Source of the DNA: Elusimicrobiota bacterium
GTDB taxonomy: Bacteria; Elusimicrobiota; Elusimicrobia; Elusimicrobiales; Elusimicrobiaceae
Length of the DNA stretch: 64,000 bases
Assembly (NCBI GenBank): GCA_009778915.1
Contig: WRFH01000002.1
Span: forward strand, 62,001 to 126,000
Direction of reading: 5' to 3'
Of the stretch, positions 47,584-56,055 are shown in pieces. Below the pieces are notes generated by a model that saw only the letters and a program-made list of their open reading frames with translations, was not told the DNA's origin and made no database searches. Position 1 is the first letter of the stretch; every line of letters begins with the position of its first letter. Both the position numbers and the translations under genes were made by a program.

Positions 47584-48543
47584 ATGAGCACTTATAAGAA
47601 AGCGGGCGTGGATATTATCGCGGGAGACAAATTTGTTAATTTTATAGCGTCTAAGACGAAAGGGATTGGCGGGTTTGCGGGGCTGATGGCGGACCCGGCT
47701 AACAAGGAATATTCTTTGGTGGCGTCTACCGATGGCGTCGGCACAAAATTAAAGCTTGCTTTTTTGCTTGGCAAGCATGATACAATAGGCATAGATTTGG
47801 TGGCGATGTGCGTTAACGATTTAATTGTCTGCGGCGCGCGGCCGCTTTTCTTTTTGGATTATTACGCGACGGCCAAGCTGGATATGAATACTTCCAAGCA
47901 AATTATCAACGGCATTTTGGACGGGTGCGAACAGGCCGGTTGCGCGCTGCTCGGCGGCGAGACGGCGGAGATGCCCGGATTTTACCAAGAAGGCGAATAT
48001 GATTTGGCCGGTTTTTCCGTCGGTATAGTAAAAAACAGCGAAGTTATTGACGGGAGTAAAATTAAACCGGGCGATATTTTGCTCGCGCTGCCGTCAACAG
48101 GCTTTCACTCAAACGGATACTCTTTAGTGCGCCACATTTTTGGCAATGAACTTAAAAAATATGCCAAAGAACTGCTGATGCCGACAAAAATTTACGTCAG
48201 AGAAATCCAAAAACTGCGCGCCGCGCTTAAACAAAAAAATTATGACATTTTGGGCATGGCGCATATCACAGGCAGCGGCCTGCCGGGTAACGTCTGCCGC
48301 TTCCTGCCAAAAAATATTGACGCATATCTTGACACTTCCAAATGGCAAGTGCCGGAAGTCATGCGCATTTTGCAGAAAAAAGGCAAAGTGTCCGACAAAG
48401 AAATGTACGATACTTTCAATATGGGGCTGGGCATGGTAATCTGCGTAAAACCGCAAGCCGCCGCCGCCGCCAAAAAAGCCCTGCCGCAGCTGATAGAAGT
48501 AGGCGTCGCCGTCAAAGGCAAAAGGAATGTAATCCTGGATTAG
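47584..48543 (+). CDS. purM: phosphoribosylformylglycinamidine cyclo-ligase (AIR synthetase)
   Basis: Closes the imidazole ring of FGAM using ATP. From ATG 47584 it has 319 residues (MSTYKKAGVDIIAGDKFV), with AGAGGA upstream; earlier in-frame ATGs fall in the protease gene. Signature segments are STDGVGTKLKLAF, IGIDLVAMCVNDLIVCGARPLFFLDYYA-like text, LLGGETAEMPGFY and STGFHSNGYSLVR. The protein is homologous in fold to PurL. Confidence 0.95.
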   Translation: MSTYKKAGVDIIAGDKFVNFIASKTKGIGGFAGLMADPANKEYSLVASTDGVGTKLKLAFLLGKHDTIGIDLVAMCVNDLIVCGARPLFFLDYYATAKLDMNTSKQIINGILDGCEQAGCALLGGETAEMPGFYQEGEYDLAGFSVGIVKNSEVIDGSKIKPGDILLALPSTGFHSNGYSLVRHIFGNELKKYAKELLMPTKIYVREIQKLRAALKQKNYDILGMAHITGSGLPGNVCRFLPKNIDAYLDTSKWQVPEVMRILQKKGKVSDKEMYDTFNMGLGMVICVKPQAAAAAKKALPQLIEVGVAVKGKRNVILD

Positions 48544-48546
48544 ATA

Positions 48547-49167
48547 ATGAAGCGAATTATTGTTTTTGCGTCAGGCGGAGGGAGTAACTTTGAGGCTTTG
48601 TGCCATGCGGCGCAGAGTAAGGTTTTTGACGGGAAAATTGTTTTGCTCGTCGCTTCAAAGCCCGGTATCGGCGCGGTGGCAAAGGCCGTGCGGTTTAATA
48701 TTCCCGTCTACGTTGAAGGCACTTTTCCGGAAGCTACGAACATAATATCAGAGGAAAGTAAAGGATACGGCGCGGCTTACAACAAGCAGTCCGTAGATAA
48801 AGAAGAACTTATTTCACAAATAAAGTTTTATGAACCTGATTTGATTTGTCTGGCCGGTTATCTTAAAAAAGTTCCGCAGGAAATTTTAGATATTTGCCCG
48901 GTTATTAATATTCACCCGGCGCTGCTGCCGTCGTTCGGCGGGAAAGGAATGTACGGGCATCACGTGCATGAGGCCGTTTTAAAAAGCGGCGCGCAAAAAT
49001 CCGGCGCGACGGTACATTTTGTTGACTGCGAATATGACCGCGGCCCGATAATAATGCAGCAGTCCGTCCCCGTTCTGCCCGGCGACACGCCGGAAACTTT
49101 GGCCGCGCGCGTGCTGGAAGTTGAACATAAAATTTATCCTTTGTGCGTAAAAGAGGTTTTTAAATGA
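48547..49167 (+). CDS. purN: phosphoribosylglycinamide formyltransferase
   Basis: Transfers formyl from 10-formyl-THF to GAR. The 206-residue protein starts MKRIIVFASGGGSNFEAL and has VINIHPALLPSFGGKGMYG with the catalytic Asn and His, and GATVHFVDCEYDRGPIIMQ with the conserved Asp. It overlaps purH by 4 nt. Confidence 0.95.
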   Translation: MKRIIVFASGGGSNFEALCHAAQSKVFDGKIVLLVASKPGIGAVAKAVRFNIPVYVEGTFPEATNIISEESKGYGAAYNKQSVDKEELISQIKFYEPDLICLAGYLKKVPQEILDICPVINIHPALLPSFGGKGMYGHHVHEAVLKSGAQKSGATVHFVDCEYDRGPIIMQQSVPVLPGDTPETLAARVLEVEHKIYPLCVKEVFK

Positions 49168-50705
49168 CAATAAAAAGAGCTTTGATTTCAGTATCTGACA
49201 AGACGGGACTTTTGGAATTTGCAAAAGGGCTGGACGCGCTGGGCGTGGAAATAGTGTCAACCAGCGGCACGGCGAAATTTTTGAAAAATGCCGGGCTTAA
49301 AGTGAGAGACCTTTCCGAGCTTACCGGATTTCCGGAAATTTTAGACGGCCGCGTTAAAACTTTACACCCGAAAGTGCACGGCGCGATTCTGTTTAAACGC
49401 GATGACGAGGCGCACTGCGCCGTCGTGCGCGAGATGGGCATCGAACCGCTGGACATGCTGGTCGTCAATCTCTACCCGTTCCGCGAGACGGCGGCAAAGG
49501 CCAAAGAAAGTTTTGCGCCGGAAGTTATTGAAAATATTGATATCGGCGGGCCGTCGATGCTGCGCAGCGCGGCTAAAAATTTTAAGGACGTCGCCGTTAT
49601 CTGCCGCCCGCGGGATTACGCCGCGGTGCTGGAAGAAATGCAAAAATCCGGCGGCGGACTGTCTTATGAAACGCGGCAAAAACTTTGCGTTGAAGCGTTT
49701 ACGCATACCGCCGAATATGACGCCGCCATCAGCGAAGAATTTAAAAAAGGTCTAGGCCAAAAATTTCCGCAAAGCAAAATTGTCGTGCTGCACAAAACGC
49801 AGGATTTGCGCTACGGCGAAAATCCGCACCAGGCCGCCGCGCTTTACAGCCAGAAGGACGGCTTCGCTTTTGAACAGCTGCACGGTAAGGAACTGTCTTA
49901 CAATAATATTTTGGACGCTTTCGGCACGTGGGACGCCGTCAGCGATTTTACGCAGCCCGCGTGTGTTATTTTTAAACATGTTACGCCGTGCGGCGTCGGG
50001 ACCGGGGAAACTTTGACCGAGGCTTTTACGCGCGCGTGGGCGTGCGATCCGCTTTCGGCGTACGGCGGCATTATCGCTTTAAACCGGCCTATGGAAAAAA
50101 ATATCGCGCAGGCCATTTCTAAAATTTTCATAGAGGCCGTCTGCGCGCCGTTTTACGACGAAGAATCTCTGGCTGTTTTAAAACAGAAAAAAAATATACG
50201 CATACTGCGCCGCGCGCTGCCGGTAAGCGGCGGGTTTTGGTTTAAGTCAGTGGGCGACGAAGTTTTGGTGCAGGAACCTGACAGAACTTTACTCCAGGCC
50301 GGTAAATGGGACTGCGTTACCAAACGCCGTCCTACGGCGGAGGAGGACCGCGCGCTGCGTTTTGCGTGGGCCGCCGCCAAGCACGTTAAATCAAACGCCA
50401 TAATTTTAACATCTGAAAACGCGTCGGTGGGCATAGGCGCGGGGCAGATGAGCAGGGTGGACAGCGTTAAAATGGCCGGACAGAAATTTGGGGATTATCT
50501 TAAAGATAATGAAAAACCCCAGATTTTGGCGCTTGGTTCCGACGCGTTTTTCCCGTTCCGCGACGGCATAGACGAAGCTGCAAAACTTGGCGTAAGCGCG
50601 ATAGTGCAGCCCGGCGGCTCCGTCAAAGACGCGGAAGCCGTCGCCGCAGCCGACGAGCACGGAATTGCAATGATTTTTACAGGCCTGCGGCATTTCAGAC
50701 ATTAG
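49164..50705 (+). CDS. purH: bifunctional AICAR transformylase/IMP cyclohydrolase
   Basis: Last two steps of IMP synthesis, 513 residues. The N-terminal MGS-like cyclohydrolase has [31 protein letters not shown] and [15 protein letters not shown]. The transformylase domain has [44 protein letters not shown] and [12 protein letters not shown]. The C-terminus reads [16 protein letters not shown] diverged second copy of these last 16 codons lies 210 bp downstream. A terminator follows the gene. Confidence 0.97.
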   Translation: MTIKRALISVSDKTGLLEFAKGLDALGVEIVSTSGTAKFLKNAGLKVRDLSELTGFPEILDGRVKTLHPKVHGAILFKRDDEAHCAVVREMGIEPLDMLVVNLYPFRETAAKAKESFAPEVIENIDIGGPSMLRSAAKNFKDVAVICRPRDYAAVLEEMQKSGGGLSYETRQKLCVEAFTHTAEYDAAISEEFKKGLGQKFPQSKIVVLHKTQDLRYGENPHQAAALYSQKDGFAFEQLHGKELSYNNILDAFGTWDAVSDFTQPACVIFKHVTPCGVGTGETLTEAFTRAWACDPLSAYGGIIALNRPMEKNIAQAISKIFIEAVCAPFYDEESLAVLKQKKNIRILRRALPVSGGFWFKSVGDEVLVQEPDRTLLQAGKWDCVTKRRPTAEEDRALRFAWAAAKHVKSNAIILTSENASVGIGAGQMSRVDSVKMAGQKFGDYLKDNEKPQILALGSDAFFPFRDGIDEAAKLGVSAIVQPGGSVKDAEAVAAADEHGIAMIFTGLRHFRH

Positions 50706-50727
50706 TTTTTTGGTGAAGTTAAGCCTA

Positions 50728-50764
50728 AATGCCCCCGGACATATATGTCCGGGGGCATTTTTGC
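50728..50764 (+). terminator. strong intrinsic terminator ending the purine operon
   Basis: AAATGCCCCCGGACATA and its reverse complement form a near-perfect palindromic hairpin of about 16 bp, followed by five T. It separates purH from the purH relic and the porin gene. Confidence 0.95.
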
Positions 50765-50810
50765 GCCGTATAGTTAATTAATATTATCAAATGTAATTTT
50801 ATGTATATAG

Positions 50811-50839
50811 TTGTTTTATATACTTTTGTTTGATATACT
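50811..50839 (+). promoter_or_regulatory. promoter upstream of the purH relic and porin gene
   Basis: TTGTTT (50811-50816) and TATACT (50834-50839) are 17 bp apart, giving a predicted +1 near 50846 and an 87-nt leader that includes the purH relic before the porin ATG at 50933. Confidence 0.5.
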
Positions 50840-50864
50840 TTCTTTAAAGGAATTTTCCGCCGGC

Positions 50865-50915
50865 AAGCACGGCATAGCGATGATTTTTATAGACCTACAG
50901 TATTTCAGACCTTAA
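50865..50915 (+). pseudogene. relic of a second purH 3' end
   Basis: Sixteen codons and a stop align without gaps to the last 51 bases of purH (50655-50705), 40 of 51 bases identical. The relic reads KHGIAMIFIDLQYFRP against [16 protein letters not shown]. Several differences are synonymous (Gly, Ile, Ala, Leu codons), so the relic comes from a diverged purH allele that was under selection, not from a recent tandem copy. Similarity continues past the stop (TTAATTTTTTTG against TTAGTTTTTTGG). The purH terminator and a promoter lie between the two ends. Confidence 0.85.
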
Positions 50916-50932
50916 TTTTTTTGCAAACTGTG

Positions 50933-52069
50933 ATGAGAAAACTTTTAATTGCGGCGTTTATTTTGTGTTCGGTTTTTGCGCGGGCGGAAGACGGCAAAAG
51001 CGAGATTTCTCTTATCTCTTCTCTGCCGGATTTAAATTTCGGCGTTTACGGCGTTATTGATACCGGATACCGTTATTCTTATAGAAACGCCGAAGATACC
51101 GTCGGCGGACGTTTAGGTTTAGATTCGGGATTGCAGAGGACGAGCCGTATTGGTTTTACGGCGGAAGCGGGCGTTTGGGAAGATTTTAAAGCAGGCGCCG
51201 TGCTGGAACGCGGTCTTAGCACCGACACCGGAACAGAGCCCGGCGGCTGGAACAGACAGGCTTTTCTTTATATTTCAAATCCGGAGTACGGCAAGATAGC
51301 TTTTGGTAAGCAGTTGAGTTCAACGTATATTTTGGATACAAAATTTGACCCGTTTAACCATAATAGCGACGCCGGTCTTAACGCCGTTAATAAATATATC
51401 CAGCGGACGGATAATACTACGGCTTATTACTCGCCGGAATGGGGCGGGTTTTCTTTTATGTCCGGTTTCAGTCTGAATATTGACGGAGACGAAAACCCGG
51501 GCGGTACCGGCGATAAAAATTTATTTTTTGTCACTCCGCAGTTTACGCGCGGCAATTTCAGTTCCGCCGTTAATATGCTGTATTACCGTTATAAAAATCC
51601 GGCGTCCGGCGGTACGGAAAATCTGGAGGCGGCGGATTTTTTCGCGTTATATGATTTCGGAATTTTTAAACTTACGGGTTATTACGGATTCAAAAGAGCG
51701 CCCGACGGAGATTTTGTGTTGTACGGCTCAGAAGGCAAAGATACCCAGGAGTTTATGATAGGCGCAACGGTGCCGGTGTCCAAAAAAAGTTTTTTTCTAG
51801 GCACTTATAAGCGCCGCGTTACTGAAGTTTACGCCGGCGGTCCTGACGCCGCGGTTGGCGAATTGTCAGTCGGATATAATTACAGGCCCATTAAAGATTT
51901 TCTGATTTATTTGGTTTGGAGCAATATCGTAAATAATTCCGCCGCGCGCGAAAGTATGTTGAACGGCGGCGTTCTGGGCAGCGATATTTGCGGTTACAAA
52001 TATCAAAGCAGTATTATGGCCGGCGCGGCTTTTGCGTTTGATTTGGATATACACGTTAAACAACAATAA
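50933..52069 (+). CDS. outer-membrane porin (Gram-negative general porin type)
   Basis: The protein has 378 residues from ATG 50933 (MRKLLIAAFILCSVFARAED signal peptide). The mature start VYGVIDTGYRYSYR, then LQRTSRIGFTAEAGVWEDFKAG, QAFLYISNPEYGKIAFGKQL and YYSPEWGGFSFMSGFS match the trimeric porin family (for example Neisseria or Burkholderia porins). It ends DLDIHVKQQ and not in a Phe, which is unusual for an outer-membrane barrel. An upstream GTG or TTG is possible but less likely. No Shine-Dalgarno sequence is clear. Confidence 0.88.
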   Translation: MRKLLIAAFILCSVFARAEDGKSEISLISSLPDLNFGVYGVIDTGYRYSYRNAEDTVGGRLGLDSGLQRTSRIGFTAEAGVWEDFKAGAVLERGLSTDTGTEPGGWNRQAFLYISNPEYGKIAFGKQLSSTYILDTKFDPFNHNSDAGLNAVNKYIQRTDNTTAYYSPEWGGFSFMSGFSLNIDGDENPGGTGDKNLFFVTPQFTRGNFSSAVNMLYYRYKNPASGGTENLEAADFFALYDFGIFKLTGYYGFKRAPDGDFVLYGSEGKDTQEFMIGATVPVSKKSFFLGTYKRRVTEVYAGGPDAAVGELSVGYNYRPIKDFLIYLVWSNIVNNSAARESMLNGGVLGSDICGYKYQSSIMAGAAFAFDLDIHVKQQ

Positions 52070-52131
52070 TAATTTATTTTTGCTTTAAAATAGACAAAAA
52101 GAGTCTTTTTGATGTTCAGTGATTTTGGTTT

Positions 52132-52166
52132 AACCCTCACGGATTTATATTCCGTGAGGGTTTTTA
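52132..52166 (+). terminator. intrinsic terminator after the porin gene
   Basis: AACCCTCACGGA and TCCGTGAGGGTT pair over 12 bp around a short AT loop, followed by a T-run. Confidence 0.92.
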
Positions 52167-52185
52167 TATTTATATAGCTAATTTG

Positions 52186-52215
52186 GATAAGAAAAAAGTA
52201 TTTAGACTATGTTCT
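52186..52215 (+). promoter_or_regulatory. pilin upstream element, copy 2
   Basis: GATAAGAAAAAAGT followed by ATTTAGACTATGTTCT, starting 65 nt before the pilin-2 ATG. It matches 26 of 30 bases of the block 64 nt before pilin 1 and keeps the same distance to the -10 box. Confidence 0.6.
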
Positions 52216-52237
52216 TTTCCGTCTGTGACGATTTTCA

Positions 52238-52243
52238 TATACT
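52238..52243 (+). promoter_or_regulatory. -10 box of the pilin-2 promoter (near-leaderless)
   Basis: TATACT seven bases before the ATG at 52251; predicted +1 is at 52250. No ribosome-binding site fits in between. Confidence 0.5.
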
Positions 52244-52250
52244 TTTATAT

Positions 52251-52766
52251 ATGAAAAGGATTTTTAACGGATTTACTCTTATAGAGTTGTTAGTCGTGGT
52301 GCTGATTATCGGCATACTGGCGGCGATTGCGATTCCGCAATACCAAAAGACTGTTTTGAAGTCCAGAACCTCTCAGGCGGTACTTATGGTAAAAGCCATA
52401 ACTGACGCGCAGGAAAGATATTATCTGGAAAACGGAGCGTATACAAATAATATTCCGGATTTGGATATTATAGTTCCGCCAGAACTTATAACTACAACGC
52501 CGGGCGGCAGCTCTATCGGTGCCGCCGACGCCTCAAGGCCGAATGTCTATATCTACTCATGTTGGGCTAACAGAACATGCGGCGCGGTGGCGGGCAGCGC
52601 GAGTATGCCGACGATAGAATTTACAATGAAATATGATCCGACGTATAAAGGGAAACACTGGTGCCAGCTAGTGCCGGGAAAAAACAGCACGGCAAAATCA
52701 ATCTGCCAGACAATGGGGCCGGTGGATACCGCTTACGGAAACGGGAGTTATTTTCTGATTAACTAA
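52251..52766 (+). CDS. type IV pilin-like protein (PilE/PulG type), copy 2
   Basis: The protein has 171 residues from ATG 52251 (MKRIFNG, cleaved before FTLIELLVVVLIIGILAAIA, Glu at +5). QYQKTVLKSRTSQAVLMVKAITDAQERYYLENGAY follows (the stem reads QERYYLENGAY). Cys residues occur in SCWANRTCGAV and HWCQLVPG/SICQTM. An in-frame start 42 nt upstream would spoil the prepilin signal. Like copy 1 it stands alone, with the same upstream element. Its 3' end overlaps the convergent smpB gene by 4 nt. Confidence 0.93.
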   Translation: MKRIFNGFTLIELLVVVLIIGILAAIAIPQYQKTVLKSRTSQAVLMVKAITDAQERYYLENGAYTNNIPDLDIIVPPELITTTPGGSSIGAADASRPNVYIYSCWANRTCGAVAGSASMPTIEFTMKYDPTYKGKHWCQLVPGKNSTAKSICQTMGPVDTAYGNGSYFLIN

Positions 52767-53236
52767 AATCTGATTTTATTTTTGAAACTTTTTTCCATTT
52801 CGCGGTTTAGGTCGCGCTTTTTTATGTCTTCGCGTTTGTCATATTCCTGTTTACCTCGGCACATGCCAACTTTTACTTTTGCCCAGCCGTTTTTGAAATA
52901 TACTTCAAACGGAATCAGCGTGTTGCCCTTGAGCTGCGCGTGCCCTTTCATTTTGTCAATTTCTTTTTTGTGCAACAAAAGGCGGCGCGTGCGCAGCGGC
53001 TCCACCAGCGTGACGGTGTTATATTTGTACGGGTTGATGTGCATGTTGTAGACGAAAGCCTGCTCCCCGTCCACGCGCACGAAAGCGCCTTCAAGACTGA
53101 CCTCTTTCTGGCGGACGGATTTTACCTCGCTTCCCAGAAGTTCAAGGCCGGCCTCGTAAGTGTCTAAAATATGGTAGTTGTGGAAGGCTTTGCGGTTAGA
53201 CGCCGCTACTATTATGCCCCCGTCCTTTTTTGCCAT
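52763..53236 (-). CDS. smpB: SsrA-binding protein SmpB (trans-translation)
   Basis: Binds tmRNA and brings it to stalled ribosomes. The 157-residue protein from ATG 53236 (MAKKDGGIIVAASNRKAFHN) has HILDTYEAGLELLGSEVKSVRQ, LEGAFVRV, YNMHINPY and the C-terminal KVGMCRGKQEYDKREDIKKRDLNRE tail (GKQEYDKRE). An in-frame start 33 nt further upstream is possible but would run into the promoter of the divergent regulator. No ssrA gene was seen in the window. Confidence 0.95.
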   Translation of the reverse strand: MAKKDGGIIVAASNRKAFHNYHILDTYEAGLELLGSEVKSVRQKEVSLEGAFVRVDGEQAFVYNMHINPYKYNTVTLVEPLRTRRLLLHKKEIDKMKGHAQLKGNTLIPFEVYFKNGWAKVKVGMCRGKQEYDKREDIKKRDLNREMEKSFKNKIRF

Positions 53237-53262
53237 AAGATATTTTAACTTATTTATCAGGG

Positions 53263-53291
53263 TTGACAATGCTTACAAAGTTAGGTTTACT
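53263..53291 (+). promoter_or_regulatory. promoter and possible autoregulatory operator of the DtxR-like gene
   Basis: TTGACA (53263-53268), a 17-bp spacer and TTTACT (53286-53291) place +1 exactly on the A of the ATG at 53298, so the mRNA would be leaderless. TTAGGTTTACTTAA (about 53281-53294) is an imperfect palindrome over the -10 box and resembles DtxR/MntR-type sites. Confidence 0.55.
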
Positions 53292-53297
53292 TAAAAT

Positions 53298-53672
53298 ATG
53301 AGCAAACTTACCATGAGCATGGAAGATTATCTGGAAGCTATTTCTCTTGCGTCTAAACAGTACGGCGTGGCGCGCGTTAAAGATATACGCGACATTATGA
53401 ACGTTAAAACGCCGAGCGTTACCGGCGCGCTGAGCGTGCTGTCCAAACTCGAATACGTCGTGCATGAGAAATACGGCTATGTGGAGCTGACGCCCAAAGG
53501 CAAAAAAGCGGCGGAAGAAATTAAACAGCGGCACAGCGTAATCAGCCGGTTTTTAACCGACACGCTGGGCGTGTCCGAAGGCACAGCCGACATTGACGCC
53601 TGCAAAATGGAACACGCTATCAGCAAAGAAACTTTTGAAAAATTAATAAAATTCGTAAGCAGAAAAAAATAA
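53298..53672 (+). CDS. DtxR/MntR-family metal-dependent regulator
   Basis: The protein has 124 residues. The N-terminal winged helix has MSMEDYLEAISLASKQYGVARVKDI (MEDYLEAI), MNVKTPSVTGALSVLSKLEYV and YVELTPKGKKAAEEI. A short dimerisation part follows with RHSVISRFLTDTLGV and ACKMEHAIS, which carries candidate metal ligands (Cys, Glu, His). It lacks the SH3-like third domain, as in MntR. It probably represses metal uptake genes in response to Fe or Mn, and perhaps itself. No metal transporter is adjacent. Confidence 0.9.
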   Translation: MSKLTMSMEDYLEAISLASKQYGVARVKDIRDIMNVKTPSVTGALSVLSKLEYVVHEKYGYVELTPKGKKAAEEIKQRHSVISRFLTDTLGVSEGTADIDACKMEHAISKETFEKLIKFVSRKK

Positions 53673-53685
53673 TACCTCTGGCAAC

Positions 53686-53721
53686 AACCCGGGCGGGAAA
53701 ATTTCCCCGCCCGGGTTTTTT
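53686..53721 (+). terminator. intrinsic terminator after the DtxR-like gene
   Basis: AACCCGGGCGGG pairs with CCCGCCCGGGTT around an AT-rich loop, followed by six T. Confidence 0.93.
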
Positions 53722-53787
53722 GTATCGTGGAAATCCTCGCGCCAGGCACGGGATGCTATGAGAGTTTAACCTACGAATATATCGTTA

Positions 53788-55320
53788 TTATTCCTCAAGC
53801 TTAAGCTTCCCCAAAGGATTATGTTCCTTGCGGTTGTTAGAGTAAACGGTATCTATTTTTGACTTGATTTCATGCGGTTCAAATACAGGGTTATCCAAGT
53901 CTTTTTCCAAAAAACACGCGGAGTTAACTGTTTTGACTTTTTTAAGATTCATCTTCAGCCTGTTTTCCAGAAAATTTATTTTGCTGGGCGCGCACATGGG
54001 CATCCAAATCAGGTCTGTGTCGCCGATGGGCGTGTCCGGGTGCGTGTACACGTTGATAAATTCAATATTTTTGCCGTAATATTTGTTGGGATAAAAAGCG
54101 TATATCTTTTCCATCGCGGCAAGGGGGAAAATTTCCATCACCGCCGTTCTTAAGACAGGAATATTATGTTCAACCACGTAAAGCATGGCTTCGCGTTCGC
54201 TCATTGTTTTGTTGGCGGAATTGATGTTCCCGATATAAAAAGCAAAAAGTAAAAGTACGGGGATGACTATCCATTTTGTATTTTCCATGGTTGCGCCCAG
54301 CGCTAACGAGACGATAAAAAGTACAAAAGGCGCGGTTACTATAAAATAACGCGGCACAAAAAGCAGAATTTTTAAAGCCGCCATAGCAGTTCCGGCAAAA
54401 ATAAAGGCTATGATAAAAATGGACAAATAAATTTCCCTGCGGTATTTTTTAAGAACAGATTTTTGTGAGAAAAAATGCTCCGCTATAAGCAAAGCCGCGC
54501 CGAAACCTACGGCCGCAACTTTTATCCCCCGCGGGAACATGCTTCCCAGCAGGCCGGGTAAAAATGATTTTAAACTGTCATCGCTCACCCACCAGTTGCC
54601 GCTCAGGCGTTCAAGCATCGCGTTATAGTAAACGCTGGGAATCATCCACGGCAGAAACAGAACAAGCACCACGCCGTAAGCGATTGCAAATTGTTTTAAA
54701 TATTTTTTGTTTTTAAAACTGTAAAACGCCAGAACCAAAAACACCGCGCCGCCCAAAAGGCTGCCCCAGTAATGGATGTAAGTCAGCAGAAGCGTGACCG
54801 CAAAATACCATATAAAATGCTTCCTTTTAAGTTCAACGCCGCTTTCCATTTTATTTATAAGTTCAAACATTATAAACATAATTCCCACGGATAAGAACAG
54901 CAGGAAAATATAAGGCCGGCTTTCGCAGGCAAAAACCATCGCGTAAGAAGAGCAGGATATGATTGCCGTAAAGATATAGCGCGTGTACTTCGGCATATAT
55001 TTAGGAAAGCAGAAAAAGGACACCGCAACCACCGCAAAACCGGCGGCGGCGCTGGGTATACGTGCGGAAATTTCCGTAATATGGGGCGTAAGATGATTCC
55101 ACAAGTAAACAAAAAAGTAATGCAGAGGGGGAGAAGTGTCCAGAATCCAGTATTTTTTGAGGAGGTACAGCATGGGCTGGGAAGGATCGGTAACATAAAT
55201 CGTAAAGAGTTCGTCGGCGATAAAACCGTCCTTTATATACAAAACCATCTTGACCATGCCTATGACAGCTGTTCCCAGGCATATGATTTTGAACCATTTA
55301 TCATTAGTAAATGATTTCAT
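53788..55320 (-). CDS. GT39/ArnT-like membrane glycosyltransferase
   Basis: The protein has 510 residues with about ten helices and a C-terminal hydrophilic domain. The first periplasmic loop reads IADELFTIYVTDPS, with an Asp-Glu pair typical of GT-C enzymes, and continues ILDTSPPLHYFFVYLWN, the SPPLYY-like motif of the PMT/ArnT family. It would transfer a sugar from a polyprenyl-phosphate donor to protein or lipid on the periplasmic face. The substrate is unknown. CAGGGAA precedes the start. It stands alone. Confidence 0.82.
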   Translation of the reverse strand: MKSFTNDKWFKIICLGTAVIGMVKMVLYIKDGFIADELFTIYVTDPSQPMLYLLKKYWILDTSPPLHYFFVYLWNHLTPHITEISARIPSAAAGFAVVAVSFFCFPKYMPKYTRYIFTAIISCSSYAMVFACESRPYIFLLFLSVGIMFIMFELINKMESGVELKRKHFIWYFAVTLLLTYIHYWGSLLGGAVFLVLAFYSFKNKKYLKQFAIAYGVVLVLFLPWMIPSVYYNAMLERLSGNWWVSDDSLKSFLPGLLGSMFPRGIKVAAVGFGAALLIAEHFFSQKSVLKKYRREIYLSIFIIAFIFAGTAMAALKILLFVPRYFIVTAPFVLFIVSLALGATMENTKWIVIPVLLLFAFYIGNINSANKTMSEREAMLYVVEHNIPVLRTAVMEIFPLAAMEKIYAFYPNKYYGKNIEFINVYTHPDTPIGDTDLIWMPMCAPSKINFLENRLKMNLKKVKTVNSACFLEKDLDNPVFEPHEIKSKIDTVYSNNRKEHNPLGKLKLEE

Positions 55321-55498
55321 TTTTATTTCCCTGCATATTAGTGATATATTCCGTTATTAAGCGGCCAATTCTGTTCCCGCCGCCGCCCGCCATAATAACC
55401 GGTAGTTACATTTTAGAAAATATACGAACTTATGTATATAATTAAGTTTTTCCGCCGGAGTTTATATCTGTATTTTATTAATTTTGTATACTTTTTTT
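55321..55498. promoter_or_regulatory. divergent spacer between the GT39-like gene and pilin-like gene 3
   Basis: The 178-bp spacer is AT-rich on its right side. TATACT at 55487-55492, preceded by TTTTG, puts +1 on the A of the ATG at 55499 (leaderless). The GATAAG-type element of pilins 1 and 2 is not clearly present. Confidence 0.5.
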
Positions 55499-55972
55499 AT
55501 GAAAACACTATACGGGGGGCTCACGTTTACTGAACTGGCGGTTGTCGTACTCTTCTTCTGCTTTAGCGCCGCACTGTCCTTCCCGAAGTATGCCGTTTCC
55601 GTAGAAAAATCCAGAGCGGCCGAAGCTTTAAAAATCGGCAAAGATATAAAAGACGCGCAGGAAAGATATTATATGAAAAACAACCAGTATGCAAAAGATT
55701 TTGCGGACCTGGACATTATTGTAGGCAGCGGCAGAGGAACGGCTGTTACACAAGGAAAATTTGTGTTTAATTTGCTCCCGCAGGGCTACACATATATATT
55801 CCCCGCGGGAGGAGAAAATCTTAATAAGTATTGGTTTGATTATTACTATTCACACGGCGCGCGTCCGGGCGCCATAGCGTGCCGTACTTATAAAAAGAGA
55901 TATTCTAAGATATGCGCTTCTGTGGGAGGGGAAAAGGATAGTTCGGTATATGAATGGTTTATAAATCAATAG
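55499..55972 (+). CDS. atypical type IV pilin-like protein, copy 3
   Basis: The protein has 157 residues from ATG 55499. The prepilin signal MKTLYGG is followed by LTFTELAVVVLFFCFSAALS. This departs from the usual FTLIELLVV: the first mature residue is Leu, not Phe, although Glu at position 5 is kept. The stem VEKSRAAEALKIGKDIKDAQ and QERYYMKNNQYAKDF is close to copy 2. It is shorter than copies 1 and 2 and has one Cys pair (ACRTYKKRYSKIC). It could be a minor pilin. Confidence 0.87.
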   Translation: MKTLYGGLTFTELAVVVLFFCFSAALSFPKYAVSVEKSRAAEALKIGKDIKDAQERYYMKNNQYAKDFADLDIIVGSGRGTAVTQGKFVFNLLPQGYTYIFPAGGENLNKYWFDYYYSHGARPGAIACRTYKKRYSKICASVGGEKDSSVYEWFINQ

Positions 55973-56007
55973 TGAATAATACGTTTTAATTATTGAGCAA
56001 AATAATA

Positions 56008-56046
56008 CATAACCGGCGTCCGCGGAAATAGCGGACGCCGGTTATT
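56008..56046. terminator. bidirectional hairpin between pilin-like gene 3 and gdhA
   Basis: ATAACCGGCGTCCGC and GCGGACGCCGGTTAT pair over 15 bp around a 7-nt loop. Only short T-runs follow on either side. It separates two convergent genes. Confidence 0.8.
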
Positions 56047-56055
56047 TGCGTTAAG

